This document shows positions 56,042-63,692 of a stretch of DNA of 64,000 nt, piece by piece. The stretch covers positions 2,177,501 to 2,241,500 of the forward strand of contig NC_010729.1 in assembly GCF_000010505.1 (NCBI RefSeq), read 5' to 3'. Position numbers and translations under genes: made by a program. Position 1 is the first letter of the stretch. Every line of letters begins with the position of its first letter. A model generated the notes under the pieces. That model was given only the letters and a program-made list of their open reading frames with translations. It did not search any database and was not told where the DNA came from. The stretch comes from Porphyromonas gingivalis ATCC 33277 (GTDB lineage: Bacteria > Bacteroidota > Bacteroidia > Bacteroidales > Porphyromonadaceae).

Positions 56042-56419
56042 CTACTTATTTGTCGGCTCTTCATCCTCTTCTTTTTTTCTTTGATGGCGGGCTACAATTT
56101 CCAGTACCTCTCCGGCCAGCCGTCCGAGGATATATCTTCTGATCAGATGCCGACAAAGGTATCCGATCAGAAAGAACAACAAGTAAATCCCTACTACAAC
56201 GAAAAAGCCTCCCGTAGCTCCTATTCCGAGCCACCGCCCAAAGCCGAATCCTAAAGCTATGCTCAAGAATATCAGTATCAGGAATGACATAAGAACAGAC
56301 ATAGCCAGCAGAGCCAATTTGGCGATCAATCGAGCTCCTTCTTCGGCTATCGTATATGCTATGCTTTCGGTCCGAAGTGTCAAATAGCTATATATATCTT
56401 CTATTAGTCGTTTGAGCAT
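56042..56419 (-). CDS. Phage holin-like (DUF1469-type) membrane protein
   Basis: A 125-residue protein with two hydrophobic segments: LLAMSVLMSFLILIFLSIALGFGFG near 37-61 and GGFFVVVGIYLLFFLIGYLC near 69-88, flanked by a charged N-terminal helix and a lysine/glutamate-rich tail. This is the pattern of the phage-holin superfamily III/DUF1469 proteins, which occur next to YtxH proteins in many bacteria. It begins about 90 nt from a consensus promoter. Confidence 0.7.
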   Translation of the reverse strand: MLKRLIEDIYSYLTLRTESIAYTIAEEGARLIAKLALLAMSVLMSFLILIFLSIALGFGFGRWLGIGATGGFFVVVGIYLLFFLIGYLCRHLIRRYILGRLAGEVLEIVARHQRKKEEDEEPTNK

Positions 56420-56508
56420 TGTCTGTCTATCTTAGTTAAACTTAAAAGGAATAGGGATGAAAAACGAGGGAGAAACAGCCGGAAAGAAATAATACCTCGA
56501 CCCGGTAG

Positions 56509-56516
56509 CAAAGTTA
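56509..56516 (-). promoter_or_regulatory. -7 box upstream of the holin-like gene
   Basis: TAACTTTG on the minus strand, 90 nt before the ATG at 56419; provides transcription after the YtxH terminator. Confidence 0.5.
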
Positions 56517-56628
56517 TGATGACCGCACGTAGCTTGCTTTATGCCAAAAAATACAATTTCCCTCCGGAATATCCGACTTGCGCAAAGAGCAACACGCTAC
56601 CCGCACAATCCAAGATACAAAGAGAAAA

Positions 56629-56667
56629 GGCGTGTAGATGGTATGCCTGGCACACGATCTACACGCC
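56629..56667 (-). terminator. Terminator after the YtxH gene
   Basis: GGCGTGTAGAT (56629-56639) and ATCTACACGCC (56657-56667) form a perfect 11-bp stem; on the minus strand TTTTCTCTTTG follows. It separates the YtxH gene from the holin-like pair. Confidence 0.8.
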
Positions 56668-56674
56668 CCCGGAG

Positions 56675-56950
56675 TTATTCACTTCTGAGATCGTCGAGTA
56701 CTTCGTCGTACTTGTCACCGATCTCTTCCACCATATCTTCGGTGATTCCCTTCATTTTCCTACGGTACTTCTGGTAGCGATTCTTGGCTTCATAATAGCC
56801 TTCCACCACGCTATCCTTTACTTTGTCGGCTGTACTGTTGATGTCTTCAACGAAGCGAGTACGCTTTTCACGATCAGCGAAATAAGCAGCGGCAGCCCCA
56901 ATAGCAAGGCCCACTAACAGACCGAGAGAAAACTTTCCTTGTGAGCTCAT
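56675..56950 (-). CDS. YtxH domain protein
   Basis: A 91-residue protein. The N-terminus SQGKFSLGLLVGLAIGAAAAYF is one membrane segment of glycine/alanine type, followed by a charged amphipathic helix DREKRTRFVEDINSTADKVK and YRKMKGITEDMVEEIGDKYDE. This is the YtxH pattern, small envelope proteins induced by stress in other bacteria. A strong Shine-Dalgarno AAGGAGG lies 7-13 nt before the ATG. The stop lies inside the hairpin region, so it is the end of its own unit. Confidence 0.8.
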   Translation of the reverse strand: MSSQGKFSLGLLVGLAIGAAAAYFADREKRTRFVEDINSTADKVKDSVVEGYYEAKNRYQKYRRKMKGITEDMVEEIGDKYDEVLDDLRSE

Positions 56951-57148
56951 AAAAAATCCTCCTTACTTTATTAAATGCTTTGAATCAATTTTGTCAGAAA
57001 ACCAATTGCACCCGAATGATGAATCGTTTCGATAATTGTTCATCCGTAAAGATAAAAGTTTTTTCCGAATGAAACAATCACCTTTCCCCGACTCTGCAGT
57101 TTCTTCCGAATTGTAAATGCCACTTCATATTCATTGCTCCATTATTTT

Positions 57149-57156
57149 TACTTTTG
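57149..57156 (+). promoter_or_regulatory. -7 box of dapA
   Basis: TACTTTTG matches TAnnTTTG, 19 nt before the ATG at 57176. Confidence 0.6.
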
Positions 57157-57175
57157 TTTCTAAAATAGAATACGA

Positions 57176-58069
57176 ATGGACAGAGCACAGTTGCGAGGTA
57201 TGGGGGTTGCCCTGATTACCCCTTTCGACGAAAAGGGAGAGGTAGACCACGAATCGCTTCGACTTTTAGCGGATTATCAGGTAGCGGGAGGTGCCGACTA
57301 CATCGTAGCACTTGGCACAACGGGTGAATCGCCCACCATCGAGGAAGCCGAGCGCTCTGCGATATTGCAAACAGTCAGAGAGGCGGTGGCAGGACGGTGT
57401 CCGATCATCGTTGGAGCCGGAGGCAACTACACCGAACGCCTCGTCAATCGGATTCAAGCCATGGACAAGACCGGTGTAGATGCCATCTTATCCGTTGCTC
57501 CTTACTACAACAAACCCACGCAAGAAGGCATTTATAGACATTATAGGACTTTGGCCGAATCTACTGATACGTCCATCATCCTCTACAATGTCCCCGGGCG
57601 AACGGGTGTGAATATTAAGTCCGAAACCACTCTCAGATTGGCTACAGACTGTCCGAATATCATCGGCATCAAAGAAGCTTCGGGCAATGTGGATCAAGTG
57701 CGTGCAATAGTGCTGGAAAAACCCGATCCTTTCATTGTCCTATCAGGCGACGATCATCTCTCCCTTTCCTTTATAAAGGAAGGAGCCGAAGGAGTTATTT
57801 CCGTGATCGGAAATGCCTATCCGGAGCTTTTCAGTCGTTTGATACATCTGTGTTTGGAAAACCGATTTGAAGAAGCCGAAACCATCCAACAACGACTGGA
57901 AGGAATGTGCTACCTGATGTTTGTCGATGGTAATCCGGCCGGAATCAAGGAATTGCTCTATCAAAAGGGTCTCATCCGTCACAATATACTAAGGCTGCCG
58001 CTTGTATCTGCATCGGACTCTACCTCTACTTTGATTGCCAGAGTTCGCAATCAGATCGAACAGCGGTAA
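57176..58069 (+). CDS. dapA: 4-hydroxy-tetrahydrodipicolinate synthase
   Basis: A 297-residue DapA that condenses pyruvate and aspartate semialdehyde in lysine and diaminopimelate synthesis. Visible residues: GTTGESPTI near 47-55 (substrate threonines), YYNKPTQEG near 109-117, YNVPGRTG near 136-143 (catalytic Tyr), and the Schiff-base lysine in NIIGIKEASGN near 164. A beta barrel of normal length. The start MDRAQLRGMG follows directly on the promoter; the next gene bioD starts 28 nt later on the same strand. Confidence 0.96.
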   Translation: MDRAQLRGMGVALITPFDEKGEVDHESLRLLADYQVAGGADYIVALGTTGESPTIEEAERSAILQTVREAVAGRCPIIVGAGGNYTERLVNRIQAMDKTGVDAILSVAPYYNKPTQEGIYRHYRTLAESTDTSIILYNVPGRTGVNIKSETTLRLATDCPNIIGIKEASGNVDQVRAIVLEKPDPFIVLSGDDHLSLSFIKEGAEGVISVIGNAYPELFSRLIHLCLENRFEEAETIQQRLEGMCYLMFVDGNPAGIKELLYQKGLIRHNILRLPLVSASDSTSTLIARVRNQIEQR

Positions 58070-58097
58070 AAAATTTTCAGCTTTCGTCCGTACTGCC

Positions 58098-58751
58098 ATG
58101 CCCATCATTCCCTCTAAAGTCCTGTTTGTAACCGGAATAGACACGAATATCGGGAAAACCTATGCCACGGCTTTTCTTTTCGACAAGCTCTCCGAGTCAG
58201 GGCAAAAGGTCATCACCCAAAAGCTCGTACAGACGGGATGTGTAGGTGCTTCGGAGGATATAGAAGCACACCGTCGTCTGACCGGATACCCTACAATGGA
58301 AGAAGATGGTTTGGGACTTACTTGCCCCTATATTTTCAGTTATCCGGCTTCTCCTCACTTTGCAGCCGAGATAGATGGTAAAAGGGTGGACTGCAAGATA
58401 ATAGACCAAGCCACTGAAACTCTCCTCTCTCGTGGCTACGATCGCATCCTTCTGGAAGGAGCCGGCGGACTGATGGTGCCCATCACCAAGGACTATCTTA
58501 CAGCTGATTTTATAGCTGACAGAGATTATCCTATTGCACTCGTGACGAGTGGCCGACTGGGGAGTATCAACCACACGCTACTCAATCTGGAATTGTGCCG
58601 ACATAGAGGTATTTCGGTCGAATCCATTGTCTACAATCTTTATCCTGCCGAAGACGACCGTATTATTGCTAACACCCTTGATTATCTCCGTTTCTATCTG
58701 CATAAATATCATCCCGATACGCAACTTATGGTGATGCCGGAACGGAATTGA
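58098..58751 (+). CDS. bioD: Dethiobiotin synthetase
   Basis: A 217-residue BioD that closes the ureido ring of dethiobiotin from 7,8-diaminopelargonate, CO2 and ATP. The P-loop reads VTGIDTNIGKTYATA near 10-24 (GxxxxxGKT), with the lysine in QKLVQTG and the acidic LLEGAGGLMVPITKDYL near 118-134. The start MPIIPSKVLF at 58098 is chosen because the alternative upstream frame lies inside dapA. It is co-directional with dapA and followed by a strong bidirectional hairpin. No other biotin genes are in the window. Confidence 0.94.
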   Translation: MPIIPSKVLFVTGIDTNIGKTYATAFLFDKLSESGQKVITQKLVQTGCVGASEDIEAHRRLTGYPTMEEDGLGLTCPYIFSYPASPHFAAEIDGKRVDCKIIDQATETLLSRGYDRILLEGAGGLMVPITKDYLTADFIADRDYPIALVTSGRLGSINHTLLNLELCRHRGISVESIVYNLYPAEDDRIIANTLDYLRFYLHKYHPDTQLMVMPERN

Positions 58752-58788
58752 TTCGGACACACTACAACATATTAGGATCTTATTCCAA

Positions 58789-58841
58789 AACGAAAAAGCC
58801 TCCGACTCACCTTGTTAGGCAGAGTCGGAGGCTTTTTCGTT
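58789..58841. terminator. Bidirectional terminator between bioD and the OmpA lipoprotein gene
   Basis: AACGAAAAAGCCTCCGACTC (58789-58808) and its exact inverse (58822-58841) make a perfect 20-bp stem. It ends in T-rich runs on both strands and serves both converging genes. Confidence 0.9.
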
Positions 58842-58856
58842 TCCGTTAGCTAAGGC

Positions 58857-59528
58857 TTACTTCAGCGTACCTTGCTGTGCTTGTTCGATCATCTTGGCAT
58901 TCGGCAAGATATAAACCTCCACACGGCGGTTGGCCGAACGTCCGGCAACTGTGCTATTGTCTGCAACCGGTTCATGGCTCCCACGCCCTTCGGCTGCCAT
59001 GCGCGACATACTCACACCCTGAGAATTCAGGAAAGAATATACGCTGGCTGCACGTCTCTCAGACAGAGGATCGTTGATCTTGTCGGAGCCGGTATTGTCC
59101 GTATGGCCTACGATACGAATATCCGTGTCGGGGTTTTTGTTCATGTTTGCAGCAAACTTCGTCAGCGCAGTGCGTGAGTTGGGACTCAGAGTGCTGGAGT
59201 TCGTCGCAAAGAGGATACCGCTATCGAAAGTAACCAGAATAGCCTCTCCGTCATTTACTGTCTGAATCGTAGCATCGGGTACTGCGGCCTCCAGTTCTTT
59301 TTTCTGCTTGTCCATCTTCTTTCCGATGAGAGCACCGGCTGCTCCACCGACTGCAGTACCGACGATGGCACCGACAGCCGTATTTCCGGCTACGTTACCT
59401 ACTCCGGCACCAATGGCGCCTCCTACTCCGGCGCCGATAAGGCCGCCTTTTGCCATATTGTTCAGTCCGCAACCGGCGAACACGAGAGCCACAGCCAAAG
59501 CTGAGGCTACTACACTTGATTTCTTCAT
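58857..59528 (-). CDS. OmpA-family lipoprotein (YiaD-like)
   Basis: A 223-residue lipoprotein. The signal peptide ends with the lipobox LVFAGC, giving lipidation at C20. A glycine-zipper region follows (GGLIGAGVGGAIGAGVGNVAG, residues about 28-70). The OmpA peptidoglycan-binding domain has the hallmark IRIVGHTDNTGSD near 135-147 and LSERRAASVYSFL near 152, with the diaminopimelate-binding D and R residues present. It anchors the outer membrane to the cell wall. It converges with bioD over a shared terminator. Confidence 0.92.
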   Translation of the reverse strand: MKKSSVVASALAVALVFAGCGLNNMAKGGLIGAGVGGAIGAGVGNVAGNTAVGAIVGTAVGGAAGALIGKKMDKQKKELEAAVPDATIQTVNDGEAILVTFDSGILFATNSSTLSPNSRTALTKFAANMNKNPDTDIRIVGHTDNTGSDKINDPLSERRAASVYSFLNSQGVSMSRMAAEGRGSHEPVADNSTVAGRSANRRVEVYILPNAKMIEQAQQGTLK

Positions 59529-59593
59529 TGTCTCTTCTTTTTTATTCGTTTACACACGATGCTTTGTTCACACAAAGCTATCCCGTGAAGGGA

Positions 59594-60574
59594 TCAATTA
59601 TCTTTATTGGCAAAGTACTTCATAAACTGCATACGCTCGTACATCGTTGCCGACTTCACGCTCGCTGCATTGAGCTTGCCTCGGAATTCACTAACCGAAT
59701 AATAGCCCTTTACTTGCATCCAGCTCTCAATGGTGGCGATCATTTCGGCCACGAATTGAGGTCCCTTTTTGTAAAGAACCGTACATATCTGAGTCACATG
59801 TGCACCGGCCAGCAGGCACTTGAGTGCGGCCTCACCATCATGAATACCTGTGGAAGAAGCGATGGATATGCCCGGTACCAATGCACTCACGATACCGGCA
59901 TGGCGAATCGTATCTGATATTTCTCCTGCAGAGGTAAATACGTCTCCGGCCACCATCTGTACTTTGTCGATGTCGATGTCGGGCTGGTATGAACGATTGA
60001 AAAGCACCACACCCTTGGCTCCTGCCGCACGCAGCTTATCGACGAGAGATGGGATATTGGCAAAAGATTTGGAAAGCTTCACCACTACAGGGATTCTGAT
60101 GGCTTTGATCAGAGAGCTGATAATATCCACATACATCTGTTCGGCTTTGTTGGCATCGAAGAAGAGATCGGTATTGAGTCGCATCACGTTGATTTCGAGA
60201 GCGTCGGCTCCGGCCTCTTCGAACTGCTTGGCAAAGTCCACCCACGAATCGGAGCGGAAGCAGTTGATGCTGGCTATTACGGGGATAGCCACCTCGCGCT
60301 TCACTTCGCGGAGGAAGTCGAGGTGTTTGGAGATCTCGTTGCTCTGTACATAGGCATTGATATAGTCTGCCGCCTCAGGGTAATCCATCGGGGACATCAT
60401 TTGGGACATTTCTGCCTCGATCTGCTCTTCGAACAGTGATTTCAGTACGATGGCAGCAACACCCGCTGCTTCGAGATCTTTGATGGTTTTGAGGTTGCGG
60501 GTCAGTCCCGAACATGCTGCAACAATAGGATTTTTCAGGCGCAAGCCGGCGAACTCAGTGGACAAATCGATCAT
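59594..60574 (-). CDS. Dihydroorotate dehydrogenase-like flavoprotein with missing catalytic base
   Basis: A 326-residue TIM-barrel protein of the DHODH/PreA family. FMN-binding and barrel markers are VAACSGLTRNL near 18-28, VIASINCFRSDSWVDF near 97-112, VVVKLSKSF near 163 with the conserved lysine, and GISIASSTGIHDGEAALKCL near 250. The segment that in class 1A enzymes carries the catalytic cysteine (INLSCPNT) here reads EINVMRLNTDLF, so the usual base is absent. The protein is therefore probably not a true dihydroorotate dehydrogenase; the reaction is unknown. There is no attached iron-sulphur domain. It stands alone upstream of the OmpA gene, in the same direction. Confidence 0.85.
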   Translation of the reverse strand: MIDLSTEFAGLRLKNPIVAACSGLTRNLKTIKDLEAAGVAAIVLKSLFEEQIEAEMSQMMSPMDYPEAADYINAYVQSNEISKHLDFLREVKREVAIPVIASINCFRSDSWVDFAKQFEEAGADALEINVMRLNTDLFFDANKAEQMYVDIISSLIKAIRIPVVVKLSKSFANIPSLVDKLRAAGAKGVVLFNRSYQPDIDIDKVQMVAGDVFTSAGEISDTIRHAGIVSALVPGISIASSTGIHDGEAALKCLLAGAHVTQICTVLYKKGPQFVAEMIATIESWMQVKGYYSVSEFRGKLNAASVKSATMYERMQFMKYFANKDN

Positions 60575-60814
60575 ATCTGTTTATTATGAATTACGAAAAA
60601 GACCCTGCAAGCCTTCCCCGATCACTCTCGGCCATCTCTGTTTAAGACAGACGAAAAATACCCTCGACAACAGGGCTTCCCAGTGCCTCCGGCACATATA
60701 TGCGAGATGCGGGCTACACAGAAGGTCTATTCTATTGATACTTACACTTTTGTTAGGATGAATACTTGCACAAAGATATAATTTATTTCACCTCAGGCAT
60801 TAATCCAGGGCAAT

Positions 60815-61090
60815 CGCATTAGAAATCTGATGATAGTATTTGGGAAGGTTTTCTGAGGGCGTTTATCTTTTGCAGCGCATTGAATGAGCTTTTGGATCTG
60901 CTCTTCAATCGTTCAAGAAAGAAGAGAGCTATCTTATGGATTATATTGACATTTTTGGCTGCATTGTCCTTTCGTCTGAGCGATCGATCTTCTCCGAGAA
61001 TGACATCATGACAATGGTGCAGATTGTTCTCTATGGCCCAATGGTATCATGAGCTTACAGACTTCTTCGGCATTTGACAGATATTTCCCA
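60815..61090 (-). pseudogene. C-terminal fragment of an ISAs1-family transposase
   Basis: On the minus strand one frame reads HWAIENNLHHCHDVILGEDR then KDNAAKNVNIIHKIALFFLE, the conserved end of ISAs1-type (DDE_Tnp_ISAS1) transposases, with the IEN-L-HH block. An in-frame TGA lies just before it and the N-terminal two thirds are gone. It ends TAG-like near 60825. A decayed copy of an IS that is common in P. gingivalis. Confidence 0.7.
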
Positions 61091-61119
61091 TATCCTTTCA
61101 CAAAAGGCGAACCCCGATC

Positions 61120-61165
61120 CAAAAATTAAAGGGCTGTGTCAAAAAAACTATTTCAACACAGCCCT
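61120..61165 (-). terminator. Terminator hairpin of tRNA-Lys
   Basis: AGGGCTGTGT (61130-61139) and ACACAGCCCT (61156-61165) form a 10-bp stem; on the minus strand TTTAATTTTT follows. The loop region TGTGTTGAAATAGTTTTT is shared with the tRNA-Asp terminator. Confidence 0.75.
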
Positions 61166-61179
61166 CTGCTATTGGTTTG

Positions 61180-61252
61180 TGACCCCGGTGAGGCTCGAAC
61201 TCACGACCCAATGATTAAGAGTCATTTGCTCTACCAACTGAGCTACGGAGTC
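61180..61252 (-). tRNA. tRNA-Lys (CTT)
   Basis: Cloverleaf on the minus strand: acceptor GACTCCG pairs with CGGGGTC (one G-T pair), D-arm GCTCAGTTGGTAGAGC, anticodon stem-loop ATGA-CTCTTAA-TCAT giving anticodon CTT, T-arm GTTCGAGCC, discriminator A. Length 73 nt; CCA is not encoded. Confidence 0.97.
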
Positions 61253-61498
61253 AATACCTATCAAAAGGTAAACCCTTCTGATTTTGACGCTGCAAAGGTA
61301 TGCTTTTTTTGTTATGCGCCAAATGAATCCGAAAAAAATTCCTCTTTATGCGTTCCTGCATCAACAGTCACGATCTCATCAGTCTGATGCGAGGGCAATG
61401 TGTGGGGATTTCGTGCTTGTCTGTTGGCCGAGCCTGTAGGATGGAGGCGTTAAGGCTTCACCATTGTCGGAAAGTCTACGACTGACAGCCTCGGAAAT

Positions 61499-61625
61499 AC
61501 GAACCAGAAACGCTCCGATTGTGGCGCGTGTTTTTCTGAAAAGCGGCGCGAGAATTTTTTCGCAGTGGCGCGAGATTTTTTTCGCTCCCGCGCCAAAACC
61601 GAAAAGTTTGCGCGCCACGTTTTTG
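61499..61625 (+). repeat. Dispersed hairpin repeat, copy 5 of 5
   Basis: Begins ACGAACCAGAAACGCTCCG and ends GCGCGCCACGTTTTTG. It contains GGCGCGAGAATTTTTTCGC followed by GTGGCGCGAGATTTTTTTCG and the returning CGCGCCAAAACCGAAAAG half. The direction is the same as in copies 1-3. Confidence 0.85.
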
Positions 61626-61956
61626 GGAAGGACAAAAGAGAAAATTTCCGCGCGTAAACTCATCCGACAGGGGATGATGCTCCCTACACATTCTTTTAGT
61701 AGGAGGAATGTCTGTCGGCTGTCTCTGCTTGTGGAGTTTCTTCCGGTCGAATAGACGAGGGTTGTCCTCTTCGATTATCGATACAATCATTGTATGGATT
61801 TTGCGTTTAACAGAAAGAGGTTCTGCGGATCCGATCCCAAAGGAAAAAGAACGAGGAGATCCTTCTCCGATGATGGAGCTGTGGAGCTTGCCCGAAGCTG
61901 AGAGGGATTCGGACAGAATGAGGAATATCCCCCTACCGCAGTAGACCATTATTCTC

Positions 61957-61964
61957 TATCTTTG
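61957..61964 (+). promoter_or_regulatory. -7 box of the histidine kinase
   Basis: TATCTTTG matches TAnnTTTG, 81 nt before the kinase ATG at 62046 and 23 nt before a small reading frame. Confidence 0.55.
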
Positions 61965-61987
61965 GGCGCATAGCATACCTGTTTCTT

Positions 61988-62062
61988 ATGCAAAAGAATA
62001 CGAACAAGAAACCTTGCCAACAACGAAAAGCGAAAACTACAGGGTATGGGCTGGAGCGGTAA
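61988..62062 (+). CDS. Possible 24-residue leader peptide of the kinase gene
   Basis: ATG at 61988 opens a 24-codon frame (MQKNTNKKPCQQRKAKTTGY then GLER) that ends 16 nt inside the kinase coding sequence, in another frame. It is highly basic. The position just after the promoter and the overlap suggest a translationally coupled leader, but coding status is unproven. Confidence 0.3.
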   Translation: MQKNTNKKPCQQRKAKTTGYGLER

Positions 62063-63233
62063 TCAAACATTCTTCGAGCGAAGCCGCATCATGATGCGCG
62101 TTACCTTTATTTTCGCCGCCATGGTCATTGCTCTCCTTACGTTGTTTGCTTCGGACAGACTGATCGATAAGATGGCCGGCGAGGAAAGGCAGAAAATCGA
62201 GCTATGGGCACAGGCTACCAAGATCGTGGCCTCCGACGATGAAGCCGTTCTGGCCAAAGACCTTGTTTTGCAGATTATCCAATCCAACAATAGCATCCCC
62301 GTCATCCTGTGCGATCCCAAAGACTCTATTATTTCGTACAACAACATCGACATTCCGGCCGGCAAACCTGCCCTACCCTACCTCCAAAAGAAGCTTCGTT
62401 ATTTCAAGGAAGGGTATCCTCCTATCCGAATAGAAATAGAGGCCCGTCGGCCACAATTCCTCTATTATTCCGACAGCCAAACCCTACGGCGACTGTTGGT
62501 ATTGCCTTATATAGCTCTGAGCGTGATATTTGTCTTCCTCGGTATTTCCATCATGGCCTTGCTGGCTGAGCGCAGATCCGAACAGAATCGTGTATGGAAC
62601 GGACTCTCCAAAGAGACTGCCCATCAGCTCGGCACGCCCATATCCAGCCTGATGGCATGGGTGGAACTCCTCAAGGCATCGGAAGAGGATCCATCTATCA
62701 CCAATGAGATGGAAAAGGATATAGACCGACTGCGTATGATAGCCGAACGATTCCAAAAGGTAGGCTCGGAACCCAAGACGGAAGTGCAGGATGTCCGTCC
62801 GGCTTTGGGCAGCACAGCGGACTACATGCGCTACCGCGTATCGCGACAAGTGGACATAGAATTGAGGATGCCGAATGAGGTCATCGGCATAGCACTTTCG
62901 GCACCGCTGTTCAGTTGGGTGATCGAAAATATGATCAAAAATGCCGTCGATGCCATGAGCGGTAAAGGAAAGATCACGATCGAACTTAAGGAGAAAGGCT
63001 CGTATGCAGTAATAGACATTACCGACACGGGCAAAGGGATCCCCAAGGGGAAAATGCGCGATATATTCCGTCCGGGCTATTCCACGAAGACCAGAGGTTG
63101 GGGCTTGGGCTTGTCTCTGGCAAAGCGAATCATAGAGAAATATCACAAAGGGAAAATAAGCGTAAAGCAATCGGAGCCGGGTATTGGCACCACTTTCCGT
63201 ATTCTGCTGCCGAAACAGACCGATCTGCCATAA
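62046..63233 (+). CDS. Membrane sensor histidine kinase
   Basis: A 395-residue kinase with two membrane segments (VTFIFAAMVIALLTLFA near 19-35 and LPYIALSVIFVFLGISIMALLA near 152-173) enclosing a periplasmic sensor of about 115 residues. The H-box is KETAHQLGTPISSLMAWVELL near 190, the N-box is ENMIKNAVDAMSG near 298, and the G boxes are DITDTGKGIPKG and TRGWGLGLSLAKRI near 322-360. No HAMP domain or response-regulator gene is adjacent, so it is an orphan kinase. The start 62046 overlaps a small upstream frame; ATG at 62091 is an alternative closer to the first helix. Confidence 0.9.
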   Translation: MGWSGNQTFFERSRIMMRVTFIFAAMVIALLTLFASDRLIDKMAGEERQKIELWAQATKIVASDDEAVLAKDLVLQIIQSNNSIPVILCDPKDSIISYNNIDIPAGKPALPYLQKKLRYFKEGYPPIRIEIEARRPQFLYYSDSQTLRRLLVLPYIALSVIFVFLGISIMALLAERRSEQNRVWNGLSKETAHQLGTPISSLMAWVELLKASEEDPSITNEMEKDIDRLRMIAERFQKVGSEPKTEVQDVRPALGSTADYMRYRVSRQVDIELRMPNEVIGIALSAPLFSWVIENMIKNAVDAMSGKGKITIELKEKGSYAVIDITDTGKGIPKGKMRDIFRPGYSTKTRGWGLGLSLAKRIIEKYHKGKISVKQSEPGIGTTFRILLPKQTDLP

Positions 63234-63692
63234 GTATACGAACGAAATATGGAGCCGAACCGATCCTTTTCCGCCCCGTACTCCGGGGCTTTGATTTTAG
63301 AGTATATTATCGCACGGATTCCGGCAGAGAGATCGGTGAAATTCCCACCGTCGAGGAACTCCTGCGTAACGACAAGCTCAGAGAATCCAATCAAGAAATG
63401 ATCGCTCTGAACGAATAGCAGTTGCTCTTAATATCCGCATCTCGCAGTATGCGTCAGTTCACCGAGGAAGATAATCCGCCTCCCTTTGCACTCGCAAGTC
63501 TGCATCTGTTGTGCATAAATGATTTACAGCATTATTACTACATTTACGGAGCTTAAATGTAGCCGGCCGGTGTCTTTCCCAATAGAAATGCACGGTGCAG
63601 CGTTATAAATAAATACAGGTTGAAGTCCGGGCGTGCCCATCGTTTCGACTTCTTGCTATTCACAATTGAAAAAGTAAAAAAAATGACATATA
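63234..63692. other. Region between the kinase and recJ
   Basis: Immediately after the kinase an open frame without an ATG reads GAEPILFRPVLRGFDFRV and ends EMIALNE at 63418; it may be a remnant or a small gene with a non-standard start. From 63419 to 63692 I see no gene and no clear promoter box. Confidence 0.4.

Larger units (their letters stand above)
60575..61179. other. Intergenic region with a dead ISAs1 fragment and a tRNA terminator
   Basis: Apart from the ISAs1-type remnant (60815-61090) and the tRNA-Lys terminator (61130-61165) nothing is supported; 60575-60814 shows no gene. Confidence 0.5.
61253..62045. other. Intergenic region upstream of the histidine kinase
   Basis: Holds hairpin repeat copy 5 (61499-61625), the kinase promoter (61957-61964) and a small upstream reading frame. 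An open frame on the minus strand (61476-61949) runs through the repeat and is not supported as a gene. Confidence 0.5.

Noticed and set aside
61476-61949. A 157-codon frame on the minus strand
   Set aside because: It runs through a hairpin repeat, lacks any start signal and has no recognisable domain.
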